This document shows, in pieces, positions 40,978-50,037 of a DNA stretch of 64,000 nucleotides. The notes below the pieces were generated by a model. That model did no database searches and had not been told where the DNA came from. It saw only the letters and a list, made by a program, of their open reading frames with translations. Made by a program: the position numbers and the translations under genes. Source of the DNA: Phil1 sp964612925 (GTDB lineage: Bacteria; Bacillota; Clostridia; Christensenellales; CAG-138); NCBI GenBank assembly GCA_964612925.1, contig CAZTFU010000009.1, forward strand, positions 1 to 64,000. The letters run 5' to 3'. The first letter of the stretch is position 1; every line of letters begins with the position of its first letter.

Positions 40978-41570
40978 TATATTTCCTCCAGCTCATTGCC
41001 GAGCGCGGCAACCGCATCGGCAAGCTCATCCGTTACCACATCTATAAGTGTGCTTTTTTGTGCATTCGCCGCTATTTCGCTTACATCTATGGCTTTGCCG
41101 ACCATTATCACGGGTCTGAGCCTTCTTTGCGATTCGGGATGAATATATATAGGTATAACGGGAGCGCCCGAGCGAATTGCAAAAAACGCCGTACCTTTTT
41201 CAAACTCGTCAAGTGAATCGCTTACAGACCGTTTGCCCTCGGGGAAAAGGCCGAATACCTTACCCGAATTCAGCACTTTCAGTGCATTTTTAAGCGAAAC
41301 AAGATCCACATTTCTTCTGTTCACGGGGAACGCGCCGAGCGAACGGAAAAATATGTTGCCAAGCTTTGATTGGAATATTTCCTTTTTGGCCATAAAATGC
41401 ACCATTCGCGGCGAGATAAGCGCAATTATCACAGGATCCCACATGGAGCGGTGGTTACATATGAATATAGCCTTCCCCTTTACCCTAAGGTTTTGCTTGC
41501 CGTAAACAATCGGCCTTAATATCAACAAAAAAAGCGGCCCGAGAAGAATCTTAAACAATATGTAAAGCAT
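40968..41570 (-). CDS. plsC: 1-acyl-sn-glycerol-3-phosphate acyltransferase
   Basis: 200-residue membrane-associated acyltransferase for phosphatidic acid synthesis. The four blocks are present: catalytic CNHRSMWDP (NHxxxxD), FRSLGAFPVNRRN, GLFPEGKRS, and VIPIYI. An N-terminal hydrophobic segment (ILFKILLGPLFLLIL) anchors it. ATG shares a base with the cmk stop (TGATG). Fixed neighbour of cmk and ispH-rpsA in Clostridia. Confidence 0.93.
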   Translation of the reverse strand: MLYILFKILLGPLFLLILRPIVYGKQNLRVKGKAIFICNHRSMWDPVIIALISPRMVHFMAKKEIFQSKLGNIFFRSLGAFPVNRRNVDLVSLKNALKVLNSGKVFGLFPEGKRSVSDSLDEFEKGTAFFAIRSGAPVIPIYIHPESQRRLRPVIMVGKAIDVSEIAANAQKSTLIDVVTDELADAVAALGNELEEIYCN

Positions 41571-42268
41571 CAGCCTTCCCCTCCTGCGTTAATACCGTAT
41601 ACATCTTCTACTCTTTTTACCACCGCCTGCACGGCCTGCTGTATGGTCATGCTTGTCGTGTCGATAATCATGGCATCCTCAACAAGCTTTAGCGGAGCAA
41701 AGTCACGGTGACTGTCCGTATAATCGCGCGCTTCAATTTCTTTTTTCAGTTCATCAAGCGTTTTGCCTTCATCCTTGCCCGCCGCTTTCAATTCAAGCAG
41801 TCTGCGCCGTGCGCGTTCCTCGCTTGATGCGGTCACAAAAAACTTACACGGTGAATCGGGCAGCACGAATGAGCCTATTTCGCGCCCTTCCATAACGATA
41901 TCCGTGCTTTCGGCTATCAGCCGCTGCTCTCGGGCAAGCTTTATTCGCACCTGCGGTATCACCGCTATGTCAGACGCTCCCTTTGATACCTGCTGTGTTC
42001 TGATAAGAGAAGAAACGTCCTCACCGTCAAGCAAGGTTCTTTGTGTGCCGTTATCGTTTTCAACGCTTATGCTCGTGCCGTCAAGTATCGGAATAACGCT
42101 TGCGGCATCACCCGGTTCAATGCCGAGCCTTATCGCCTTCAGTGCCATTGCGCGGTACATTGCGCCCGTGTCAAGATACAGTATTTTAAGTTCCTTCGCC
42201 ACGCTCTTGGCCACGGTGCTTTTGCCCGCACCCGCAGGTCCGTCTATTGCAACATTTATGTGTTTCAT
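41570..42268 (-). CDS. cmk: (d)CMP kinase
   Basis: 232 residues. P-loop GPAGAGKSTVAKSVA, then LDTGAMYRAMALKA, a CMP-binding region with GREIGSFV, RARRRLLELKAAGKDE (lid) and TTSMTIQQAV. Phosphorylates CMP and dCMP. Length and motifs are standard. It starts 4 bases inside the flavoprotein gene's 3' end (ATGA overlap). Confidence 0.96.
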   Translation of the reverse strand: MKHINVAIDGPAGAGKSTVAKSVAKELKILYLDTGAMYRAMALKAIRLGIEPGDAASVIPILDGTSISVENDNGTQRTLLDGEDVSSLIRTQQVSKGASDIAVIPQVRIKLAREQRLIAESTDIVMEGREIGSFVLPDSPCKFFVTASSEERARRRLLELKAAGKDEGKTLDELKKEIEARDYTDSHRDFAPLKLVEDAMIIDTTSMTIQQAVQAVVKRVEDVYGINAGGEG

Positions 42269-43485
42269 ACAATGCTCCTTCCCGCAAGAACGCCCGTTGA
42301 ACAGGCAATTTGAATGTTGAATCCGCCCGTGTATGCGTCAACGTCTATCAGTTCGCCCGCAAAATACAGCCCGCTTACAAGCTTAGATTCCATGGTTGAC
42401 GGGTCTATTTCCTTAACGTTTACGCCCCCGCGGGTTATTATCGCCTGATCTATGGGCATTGCCGCCTTTACCGTAATCGGCAGTTTCTTGATAAGTGATG
42501 CAAACTCGTGTCTTTGTTCCCGCGTTATCGAATTCGTCTCCGTATTGGGATCAATATTGGAAAGTTGCACCATTATCGGTATCAGCCTATGCGGGAAAAG
42601 CCCGTCGAGCGCATTTTGAAAGCTTTTACGGCTGTTCTGTTGAAAATCGCGCACAAGGCGCCTATCGAGTTCCTCCATATCAAGTCCGGGTTTCAAATCT
42701 ATTGTAAGCCTTGCACCGCTTGGGTCATCTGCAATTCGACTTGACGCGCTGAGCACAAGCGGCCCCGAAACTCCAAAGTGAGTGAACAGCATTTCGCCAA
42801 GTTCGCTGTACACTTCCTTGTCTTTTTTGTTATAAGCCGTAAGCGTAACGTTTTTCAGCGAAAGGCCCATCAGCTCTTTCGGCCAATCCTCTTGAGTTTC
42901 AAGTGAAATAAGGCTCGGCACAATTGGCGTTACCGTGTGACCCAACGTTCTTGCAAATACATACCCGTCACCCGTTGAGCCGGTCGATGGGTAGCTTGCG
43001 CCGCCCGTTGCAACAACCACTGTATCAAAGCTTTCCTTTTTGCCGTTAACCTCGACCAAAAAGCATTCGTTCGCCTTGTTGACAGATTCAACATGCGTAT
43101 TCAGCCTTATTTTGGTGCCGCTTCGCTTAACATAATTGGCCATTGCACGAAGAATATCGCTTGATTTATCGGATTGAGGAAATATGCGCCCGCCGCGCTC
43201 AACCTTAGTGGGCACGCCCTGTGCATTGATAAGCTCAACAAGGTCATCATTTGTAAAGCCGTACAACGCACTGTACAAAAAACGATGGTTGCGCGGTATA
43301 TTTTCAAAAAAATCCTTGATTTCAGCCGAATTCGTAAGGTTGCAACGTCCCTTCCCCGTAATAAAAAGCTTTTTGCCAAGCTTTTCGTTCCTCTCAAACA
43401 GCGTTACATCATGCCCTTCATTTGCGGCCGTTGCCGCACATAGCATACCTGCAGGGCCCCCGCCTATAACCGCCACACGACTCAT
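42265..43485 (-). CDS. HI0933/BaiN-like FAD-binding oxidoreductase
   Basis: 406 residues. N-terminal dinucleotide fold GGGPAGMLCAATAANEGHDVTLFERNEKLGKKLFITGKGRCNLTNS is diagnostic of the family. Further blocks are ERGGRIFPQSDKSSDIL, VVATGGASYPSTGSTGDGY, VPSLISLE and the C-terminal GLYFAGELIDVDAYTGGFNIQIA. Family members are poorly characterised; BaiN was linked to bile acid dehydroxylation but most are housekeeping genes beside cmk. 4-base overlaps with both neighbours. Confidence 0.9.
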   Translation of the reverse strand: MSRVAVIGGGPAGMLCAATAANEGHDVTLFERNEKLGKKLFITGKGRCNLTNSAEIKDFFENIPRNHRFLYSALYGFTNDDLVELINAQGVPTKVERGGRIFPQSDKSSDILRAMANYVKRSGTKIRLNTHVESVNKANECFLVEVNGKKESFDTVVVATGGASYPSTGSTGDGYVFARTLGHTVTPIVPSLISLETQEDWPKELMGLSLKNVTLTAYNKKDKEVYSELGEMLFTHFGVSGPLVLSASSRIADDPSGARLTIDLKPGLDMEELDRRLVRDFQQNSRKSFQNALDGLFPHRLIPIMVQLSNIDPNTETNSITREQRHEFASLIKKLPITVKAAMPIDQAIITRGGVNVKEIDPSTMESKLVSGLYFAGELIDVDAYTGGFNIQIACSTGVLAGRSIV

Positions 43486-44111
43486 ATAAGCCCCCTGTTC
43501 ATCAAAAAGCCCTTCTCATTCCATGTTATGAATCTACGCTTGCCATCCTTCATTATTTCTATTTCGCATATGCCGCAGTTATCCACCTTTACCCACCTTA
43601 GGTTTTCAAACGGTATGCCTGCCGAGTTCGCAACAAGCAGTTTTATCGGCATGGTATGGCTGACCAAAGCTACGGTTGAATCGGGCTCGTTTTCGTTTAT
43701 TGCAATATTCATTGCCTTTTCGGCACGATCAAGTATTGCATAGGCCGATTCCGCCTTCATCATGGCGCTTTTTTCTTCATCAAGGTGCCATGACCAATCA
43801 GACCAAAAATCGGGGAACTCATTTGCAAGTTCGGCAGAGGTTTTCCCTTCCCAAAGGCCAAAATCTATCTCAATCAATCCGTCAAGCTTTTTTGTTTCAA
43901 GTCCGTGCTTTTGGGCGATGGCCTCGGCCGTATTATATGCCCTTTTGAGTGGAGAGGCGTACACTGCATCAATTTTGCGCATGCTTAACCATTCCGCTAC
44001 AGCCTGCGCCTGCGCTTCTCCCCTATCGTTCAGCTCAACATCGGTTCTTCCCTGCACACGACCCTCGCTGTTCCAGTGCGTTTGTCCGTGGCGAATAAAT
44101 AGTATTTTCAT
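43482..44111 (-). CDS. histidine phosphatase family protein (phosphoglycerate mutase-like)
   Basis: About 209 residues. Phosphohistidine motif IRHGQTHWN (RHG), EGRVQGRTDVELNDRGEAQA, AVYASPLKRAYNTAE, EIDFGLWEGKT and the second active-site His in VALVSHTMPIKLL. It resembles cobC/GpmB-like phosphatases rather than the glycolytic mutase. Substrate unknown. ATG 44111 overlaps the RpiR regulator stop by 4 bases; the longer start at 44156 lies inside that gene. Confidence 0.87.
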   Translation of the reverse strand: MKILFIRHGQTHWNSEGRVQGRTDVELNDRGEAQAQAVAEWLSMRKIDAVYASPLKRAYNTAEAIAQKHGLETKKLDGLIEIDFGLWEGKTSAELANEFPDFWSDWSWHLDEEKSAMMKAESAYAILDRAEKAMNIAINENEPDSTVALVSHTMPIKLLVANSAGIPFENLRWVKVDNCGICEIEIMKDGKRRFITWNEKGFLMNRGLI

Positions 44112-44998
44112 TCTCTGCCGTTCTCCTTGGTAACATAAACGCCGTGGCTGCCCCATATGCCTTCAAGCTGGCTCAGTGTATTTGATACCTGATCCCTACA
44201 CCTTAAACTGCATGCAACGATTATTGCGTTTATAAGGCTGAGCGGTGCAACAAGCGAATCGGCAAAACCTGCCATGTCACTCCTTGCAATAAGCGCATGT
44301 TCTGCCTTTTCCGCTATGGGAGAGGATACGCTGTCCGTTATGGCGATTATGGTTGCCCCCTTGCTGCGGGCAAATTCAAGTGCATCTATGGTGCGGTTTG
44401 AATAGCGCGGGAAGCTTATGCCGATACACACGTCATCTTTACCTATACGGAAAATATCTTCATATATATTGCCCATGGTACTTGATGCAACCGTTATGTT
44501 ATCGAATACAAATCCCAAGTAATACGCAAGGAACTGCGCAAGCGGTGCGGCGCTCATAAGTCCGACTATATATATTCGTTTTGCCTCAAGCAGTGCATTT
44601 ATTGCCGCATTAAAAGAGGCATTGTCTATCGTATCAATCGTTGCACGGATATTTGAAACATCCGATTTAAGCACGGATCTGAGCACATCATTCGGCTGAA
44701 GATCACCCGTAAGCTGAATACGCTGCACGCTTGTAAGCTTGTTTCTTATCAATTCCTGCAAAGATTTTTGCAATTCGGGATAACCGTCATACCCAAGGGC
44801 ATACGCAAAGCGTACCACGGTGGATTCGCTCACGCCGACTATACGTCCCATTTTGGATGCCGTTATAAAAGCGGCCCTATCATAGTTTTCGGTTATATAT
44901 GCCGCAAGCTGTTTTTGACCCTTGCTCAGAGTTTTATAGCTTCTGTTGAGCCTTACAAGCAGGTCGCTTCCTTCGTTTTTTTCGATATCCTTGCGCAT
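44108..44998 (-). CDS. MurR/RpiR family transcriptional regulator
   Basis: 296 residues. N-terminal HTH (RPIR type) with NYDRAAFITASKMGRIVGVSESTVVRFAYALGYDGYPELQKSL, and a C-terminal SIS sugar-phosphate-binding domain with IYIVGLMSAAPLAQFLAYYL, GISFPRYSNRTIDALEFARSKGATIIAITDS. Such regulators sense sugar phosphates. Here it is the second gene of the surE-to-rpsA operon, with no sugar genes, so its target is unclear. It starts 1 base after the surE stop. Confidence 0.88.
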   Translation of the reverse strand: MRKDIEKNEGSDLLVRLNRSYKTLSKGQKQLAAYITENYDRAAFITASKMGRIVGVSESTVVRFAYALGYDGYPELQKSLQELIRNKLTSVQRIQLTGDLQPNDVLRSVLKSDVSNIRATIDTIDNASFNAAINALLEAKRIYIVGLMSAAPLAQFLAYYLGFVFDNITVASSTMGNIYEDIFRIGKDDVCIGISFPRYSNRTIDALEFARSKGATIIAITDSVSSPIAEKAEHALIARSDMAGFADSLVAPLSLINAIIVACSLRCRDQVSNTLSQLEGIWGSHGVYVTKENGRE

Positions 44999-44999
44999 T

Positions 45000-45758
45000 T
45001 TATTCGCACCGACCTTCCTTTAGCTTTTTTAGCATTTTTTCATCGGTAAAGCTCATTTGCATGGGTGTTATTGTTGCGTAGCCCTTCTGCACCCATCTGT
45101 CATCAACATCGTCATCTTCTTCGCTCATATAGATTATGCCCTGACGTGAATAATACATTTCTTCACCGTTTTCATCGCACACAACATCATATTCCTCGGG
45201 ATATTTATGGAAGCCGAGCGGTGTAAGCTTTATACCCTTGCACTCACTGCGCGCTCCATCCTGTGCATTTACGTTGAGCAGCATAAGCTCGTCATTTTCA
45301 CGCATAAGTTCCATTGCCTTTTCAAGGCCGTATATGCAGGAATCAAAATTTTTGGGTTCAAATGAATAGTTTGATACAGCTATGGCCTTAACACCGTACA
45401 GTACCGCCTCCATCGCCGCGCCCACGGTGCCCGAATATAGCGTATCCATACCAAGATTGCTGCCGTGGTTTATGCCCGACACAACAAGATCGGGCTTCTT
45501 CCCCATGATACTCATGCCGAGCTTTGCACAGTCCGACGGTGTACCGCCTATTGCGTATACGGGGATATCTTCAAGTCCGTCAAGATTCACACGTTTTACG
45601 CTTATTCCGAATTCACTGCACGTAAATGAATGGCTTGCGCCGCTGCGCTGTACGTTCGGCGCGGCAATGGTAACCTCATGCTGCCCCCTCAAAGCTTCCG
45701 CAAGCGCACGAATTCCCGCCGCGTATACACCGTCATCATTGGTAAGAAGAATCCTCAT
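45000..45758 (-). CDS. surE: 5'/3'-nucleotidase SurE
   Basis: 252 residues. Metal-binding motif LLTNDDGVYAAGI (NDD), AAPNVQRSGASHS, GGTPSDCAKLG and VSGINHGSNLGMDTLYSGTVGAAMEA are all conserved. Dephosphorylates nucleoside monophosphates and is tied to stress survival in other bacteria. ATG 45758 was chosen (AAGGGGA upstream); a start 14 codons earlier lacks an SD. First gene of the operon that ends with ispH-rpsA. Confidence 0.95.
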   Translation of the reverse strand: MRILLTNDDGVYAAGIRALAEALRGQHEVTIAAPNVQRSGASHSFTCSEFGISVKRVNLDGLEDIPVYAIGGTPSDCAKLGMSIMGKKPDLVVSGINHGSNLGMDTLYSGTVGAAMEAVLYGVKAIAVSNYSFEPKNFDSCIYGLEKAMELMRENDELMLLNVNAQDGARSECKGIKLTPLGFHKYPEEYDVVCDENGEEMYYSRQGIIYMSEEDDDVDDRWVQKGYATITPMQMSFTDEKMLKKLKEGRCE

Positions 45759-45800
45759 AGCATTTCCCCTTATTCTTTCATTTTTCTGTATTTCTTTCAT

Positions 45801-45829
45801 ATTCTACCAGAAAGGCGCAAATATAGCAA
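45801..45829 (-). promoter_or_regulatory. promoter of the surE operon
   Basis: Minus strand: -35 TTGCTA (45824-45829), 17-base spacer ending TGG, -10 TAGAAT (45801-45806). Confidence 0.65.
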
Positions 45830-45881
45830 CACGGTAGCAAAAATGATGCAAGAAATGCACCGATATAATGCAACGATATAG

Positions 45882-45911
45882 AAAAAGTCGGAAAAGCAAA
45901 GCCTTTCCGAC
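45882..45911 (-). terminator. terminator after rpsU
   Basis: GTCGGAAAGG/CTTTTCCGAC stem, then TTTTT on the minus strand, about 46 bases after the rpsU stop. Confidence 0.85.
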
Positions 45912-45956
45912 CATCATGTACATTTAGCTAAACCTTACAACCTCTCCAAGACAAGA

Positions 45957-46127
45957 TTAATACTTGCGCTTGCGAGCAGCTTCGGCTTTCTTCTTGCGCT
46001 TCACGCTGGGCTTCTCATAATGCTCACGCCTACGAACCTCAGCGAGGACGCCAGAGCGCGCGCACTTACGTTTGAACCGTTTCAGGGCACTCTCCAGGGA
46101 CTCGTTTTCGCCTACACGAATTTCCAT
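45957..46127 (-). CDS. rpsU: 30S ribosomal protein S21
   Basis: 56 residues: [44 protein letters not shown], basic C-terminus ARKRKY. Standard S21 length and sequence. ATG 46127 has GGGAGGG upstream; the longer frame start (46196) would add 23 unrelated residues. Monocistronic with own promoter and terminator. Confidence 0.97.
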   Translation of the reverse strand: MEIRVGENESLESALKRFKRKCARSGVLAEVRRREHYEKPSVKRKKKAEAARKRKY

Positions 46128-46204
46128 TTCTTTATCCCTCCCCTCTGATGCAACATAGCGGTTATATTCACTCCTTTTTATGAAGTGTATCCGCAAACAA
46201 AGAT

Positions 46205-46233
46205 ATTATAAGGGAACAAGCTTTCAAAGTCAA
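46205..46233 (-). promoter_or_regulatory. promoter of rpsU
   Basis: Minus strand: -35 TTGACT (46228-46233), 17-base spacer, perfect -10 TATAAT (46205-46210). Confidence 0.8.
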
Positions 46234-46266
46234 CCCAAATACGCTAATTTTCCCTTATCAACATAA

Positions 46267-46300
46267 TTTGCCTGCCGAAAAGTGTTATCCGGCAGGCAAA
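46267..46300 (-). terminator. terminator after the opp operon
   Basis: TTTGCCTGCCG/CGGCAGGCAAA stem, 20 bases after the oppF stop; T-run short. Confidence 0.75.
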
Positions 46301-46319
46301 ATTTCAGTTAAAAATGCGC

Positions 46320-47261
46320 TTATAAGCCCATCTGAGCTCTGTACTTTTCAAGCTCCTCCTGATTTGCCATTATGAAGTGGCCGGGCTCAATCTCGGTCCA
46401 AACCGGCTTGTCGGTTTCATAATGGTGGCAGGAAGGATCGTACACTTCAAGCACCTTTTCGCGTTCGCTTTCGGGATCCGGCATGGGGATTGCAGAAAGC
46501 AATGCGCGGGTATAAGGATGCAGGGGATGTGCGAAAAGCTTCTCGGTTTCGGAAAGTTCGACTATAACGCCCTTGTGTATAACGGCTATCCTATCGCAGA
46601 TGAAGCGCATAACGCTCAGATCGTGCGCTATGAACAGATAGGTAAGGCCGCGTTCCTTCTGCAGCTTGCTCATAAGGTTGAGCACCTGCGCCCTTATGGA
46701 AACGTCCAGTGCGGATATAGGTTCGTCTGCAATTATGAATTCCGGCTGCATTATAAGGCTTCTTGCGATACCTATACGCTGACGCTGACCGCCCGAAAAC
46801 TCATGCGGAAAACGGCTTGCAAACTCGGGTAGCAGACCAACGTCCGAAAGTGCCTTGCTGACTTCCGCTTCCTTTGCTTCCTTGGAAATATCTGGGTGAA
46901 CGTTGATAAGGCCCTCGGATACGATGTAGTCAACCTTGGCGCGCTCGTTAAGGCTGGCCATAGGATCTTGGAATATCATCTGTATCTTCTGCGTAACTTC
47001 CCTATCAAGGTGACGGCTTATTTTGCCGTTTATGCGCTGACCCTTGAATATAACCTCACCGGCGGACATGGGGTTGATGCGGATTATCGCACGGCCGATA
47101 GTGGTTTTACCGGAGCCGGATTCACCGACCAGACCGAATGTTTCGCCCTTGAAGATGTCAAAGCTTACTCCCTTGACGGCAACGAACTTTTTCTTTCCTT
47201 TGCCGAAGGTGACCTCCATATCATGCACCTGAAGCAGGGGTTCTTTTTTCATATCAGTCAT
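46320..47261 (-). CDS. oppF: oligopeptide ABC transporter ATP-binding protein OppF
   Basis: 313-residue ATPase. Walker [16 protein letters not shown]-loop [11 protein letters not shown], signature [13 protein letters not shown], Walker [13 protein letters not shown] and H-loop [10 protein letters not shown]-terminal oligopeptide-type extension ([15 protein letters not shown]). ATG 47261 follows GGAGG by 8 bases and overlaps oppD by 8 bases. Works with OppD as the ATPase pair. Confidence 0.95.
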   Translation of the reverse strand: MTDMKKEPLLQVHDMEVTFGKGKKKFVAVKGVSFDIFKGETFGLVGESGSGKTTIGRAIIRINPMSAGEVIFKGQRINGKISRHLDREVTQKIQMIFQDPMASLNERAKVDYIVSEGLINVHPDISKEAKEAEVSKALSDVGLLPEFASRFPHEFSGGQRQRIGIARSLIMQPEFIIADEPISALDVSIRAQVLNLMSKLQKERGLTYLFIAHDLSVMRFICDRIAVIHKGVIVELSETEKLFAHPLHPYTRALLSAIPMPDPESEREKVLEVYDPSCHHYETDKPVWTEIEPGHFIMANQEELEKYRAQMGL

Positions 47262-48336
47262 TCTTAGCACCTCCGACAGTACGCATGTTTCTCATGCTCC
47301 TTATGTTCTTTATGCTTGCAGGCGGTTCAACATGGGGAGCCCTCGGATCGAGCAGCCATGTGCGCGCCTTATGCGTGGGCGAAACCTCGAAATACGGCGG
47401 CCTGTGCAGGAAGTCAATCTTCAGTGCCTGAGGATTACGCGCCGCAAAAGCATCGCCGCGTATTGGGTGGAACAGGTTCGGAGGGGTACCCTTTATGGAG
47501 TACAGATCCTCGCCCTTCACGCCAAGCTGAGGCAAGCTTGAAAGCAGTGCCCATGTGTACGGATGCTTTGGGTTATAGAACACCTCATCGGTGGTACCTA
47601 TTTCAACAATGTCACCTGCGTACATAACGGCAATACGGTCTGCCACGTTTGCAACAACGCCAAGGTCATGGGTGATGTAGATGGTAGTCAATTCATATTT
47701 GTCCTTCAGAGCCTTGATAAGGTTCAATATCTGCGCCTGAATGGTAACGTCCAGTGCGGTGGTAGGCTCGTCGCAAATAAGTATGCGCGGATTACAGGCC
47801 ATAGCAATTGCTATAACGACCCTTTGTCTCATACCGCCCGAAAACTCATGCGGATACTGCTCATATCTGCGCTCGGGTTCGGGGATACCAACGTCTGCCA
47901 ATATTTCTATTGCTTTCTTCTTGGCATCTTCCCCATGCAGATCCTGGTGCAGCTTGAGCGCTTCGCAAATCTGCCAACCGATGGTCTTAAGCGGGTTAAG
48001 GCTGGTCATGGGGTCCTGCATTACCATTGCAACTTCCCTACCGCGAATGCCGAACCAATCCTTTTCGGTTTTAAGCTGAGCCAAGTCAATCGGGTTTTCG
48101 CTGTCACGACCGAAGTACATTATTTCGCCCGAATCCACCCAACCGTTGTTATCCAACAAGCCGATAAAGTTCTTTGTAAACACGCTCTTGCCGGAGCCGG
48201 ACTCACCGACTATTGCAAGGCTTTCGCCCTTGTACAGTTCAAGGTTAATGCCACGAATGGCGTGCAATACCTTGCCGCGCAGGCTGAATTTAACGTTTAG
48301 GTCCTTTACAGAAAGGATGATCTCTTTGTTTTCCAT
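47254..48336 (-). CDS. oppD: oligopeptide ABC transporter ATP-binding protein OppD
   Basis: 360-residue ATPase: Walker [33 protein letters not shown], signature [14 protein letters not shown], Walker [30 protein letters not shown], then the OppD/DppD C-terminal domain ([12 protein letters not shown]). The usual Cys cluster of the OppD C-terminal region is not visible ([28 protein letters not shown]). AAGGAGG before the ATG. Confidence 0.95.
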   Translation of the reverse strand: MENKEIILSVKDLNVKFSLRGKVLHAIRGINLELYKGESLAIVGESGSGKSVFTKNFIGLLDNNGWVDSGEIMYFGRDSENPIDLAQLKTEKDWFGIRGREVAMVMQDPMTSLNPLKTIGWQICEALKLHQDLHGEDAKKKAIEILADVGIPEPERRYEQYPHEFSGGMRQRVVIAIAMACNPRILICDEPTTALDVTIQAQILNLIKALKDKYELTTIYITHDLGVVANVADRIAVMYAGDIVEIGTTDEVFYNPKHPYTWALLSSLPQLGVKGEDLYSIKGTPPNLFHPIRGDAFAARNPQALKIDFLHRPPYFEVSPTHKARTWLLDPRAPHVEPPASIKNIRSMRNMRTVGGAKND

Positions 48337-48348
48337 ATTAAGACCTCC

Positions 48349-50037
48349 TTAAACGTGATTCTTGGGATCGGCTGCGTCGCTGAACGCATTACCTACCAAG
48401 TAGAAGCACACGGTGATTATGGAAAGGAATATCGCCGGTACTATAAGCTGATACCTAAGACTCGGCGCCATCATAAGGCTACGACCTTTGTTTATAAGGT
48501 TACCGAGAGACGGAGTATCTATGGGCAATCCAAGGTTGATGTACGCAAGGAACACTTCCGAACCTATTGCGCCCGGTATAGCAAGGGCCATCCTCAGCAT
48601 TATAACGGAAACCATCTGCGGCAGCAGATTCTTTATTATAATGCGGCGGGTTGGCGTGCCAAGGCAGCGAGACGCCAGGTTGAAGTCGCGGTCACGAATA
48701 ATTATGACCTGATTACGGATAAAGCGCGCAAGGCCTATCCAACCGGTTATGCTCATCGCGATTATTATAGTCTGTACGCTCGGCCTCATAACATATGAAG
48801 CGAGAATAAGAATTATCGTGGAAGGAATGTTGTTTATAACATTGTATATCTCGGTGAACAGGAAGTCCAGCTTGCGCACATAGCCCCAAAGCAGACCTGC
48901 AAGTATACCGACAACAGCTTCTATCGCCGCAACGATTATACCTATAAACAAGCTTGTACGCGTACCGCTCCACATTCTGGCCCACAGATCCTGACCTATA
49001 TCATTGGTGCCGAACCAGAATACTTCGTTCGGCTTCTGATTGCTTATAAAGCCTACCTGCGGCGTTATTTCGCTTGGGTCGGTAACGCGGGCGACGCCCT
49101 TGTTCATGCCCTTCTTGGTGCCATCCTCGCTCACGATTTCAAGCATCATCTGCTCGCTGTTTACGAAGGTATAATACCATCCTTCATTACCGTCGCCTTC
49201 AAGCGCGGTAAGCTCGACGGGAACGACCTCACTGCCACGCATTATTGCGCTTGAGGTAACACTCGGTACGCCCCAATCGGAAGGCACATATATATAGGTA
49301 AGTACACAGCCTTCAGGCACATCGGTTATAAGGTCACCGTTTGTCTGCTTGGTAGAAGACGATGTAACACCCGTGGTTTCGCCGTCGACAACTACCCAGC
49401 ACGCTTCAAAGTAGGTGGTCTTTGAACCATCCTCACTGGTGATGAACATGTAGGGCTTTTCTTCGCTTACTACAGCATAGTACCAACCGGAGTTATTGGG
49501 ATCTTCCGTTGCGGTTATTTCCTCTGCAACGCCACCCTTTTCCTGAACATAGAGCTTTATCTTACCCCAATCCTCAGGTGCCTGAACATAGGCAAGAGTG
49601 GTCTCCTTACCGTCGGTTTCGACGGCATAGTCACCTTTGGTGTACTTTATACCGCTCATGGTCGTTTTGCCATCTTCATCTACCTTGAGCCAAACTGCCC
49701 TGTCATCATAATAGTTAACAACGTTTGGATCGAACTGGTTCGGCAGATAGGGCTGAATGAACGTAAACAGCACCATGACAAGCATTATCACAAGGTTGGT
49801 TACGGCAACTTTATTCTTGAGGAATACCCTAAGCGTACTGCGCCAATAGGAATAGTTGGAATAACCTGCACGTTCCGCTTCGGACTCGTCATATTCCGCA
49901 ATTTCAAAATCTTCCGGAGTAAGCTGACTTATCTCTTCTTCGGTAAGATCGTCCTTTTCGGTTATGGGCAAATTGGCCTGTTCAAGGCTTTCCTCAAGCT
50001 GTTTAGCCTGCTTTTCTTTGAATGAATACTTGCTCAT
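48349..50037 (-). CDS. oppC: oligopeptide ABC permease OppC with large extracytoplasmic insertion
   Basis: 562 residues against about 300 usual. A long acidic cytoplasmic N-terminus and TM1 (about 77-98) are followed by about 230 extra residues (105-335) outside the membrane. The usual permease part then follows, with IGQDLWARMWSGTRTSLFIG and EAA loop GWIGLARFIRNQVIIIRDRDFNLASRCLGT (432-461). The insertion holds two related modules (146-216 and 245-318), each with a xxAPEDWG/VPSDWG start, a GWYY centre and an I(T/V)SEDG turn. They resemble starch-binding (CBM26-like) modules by eye. 4-base overlap with oppB. Confidence 0.93.
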   Translation of the reverse strand: MSKYSFKEKQAKQLEESLEQANLPITEKDDLTEEEISQLTPEDFEIAEYDESEAERAGYSNYSYWRSTLRVFLKNKVAVTNLVIMLVMVLFTFIQPYLPNQFDPNVVNYYDDRAVWLKVDEDGKTTMSGIKYTKGDYAVETDGKETTLAYVQAPEDWGKIKLYVQEKGGVAEEITATEDPNNSGWYYAVVSEEKPYMFITSEDGSKTTYFEACWVVVDGETTGVTSSSTKQTNGDLITDVPEGCVLTYIYVPSDWGVPSVTSSAIMRGSEVVPVELTALEGDGNEGWYYTFVNSEQMMLEIVSEDGTKKGMNKGVARVTDPSEITPQVGFISNQKPNEVFWFGTNDIGQDLWARMWSGTRTSLFIGIIVAAIEAVVGILAGLLWGYVRKLDFLFTEIYNVINNIPSTIILILASYVMRPSVQTIIIAMSITGWIGLARFIRNQVIIIRDRDFNLASRCLGTPTRRIIIKNLLPQMVSVIMLRMALAIPGAIGSEVFLAYINLGLPIDTPSLGNLINKGRSLMMAPSLRYQLIVPAIFLSIITVCFYLVGNAFSDAADPKNHV

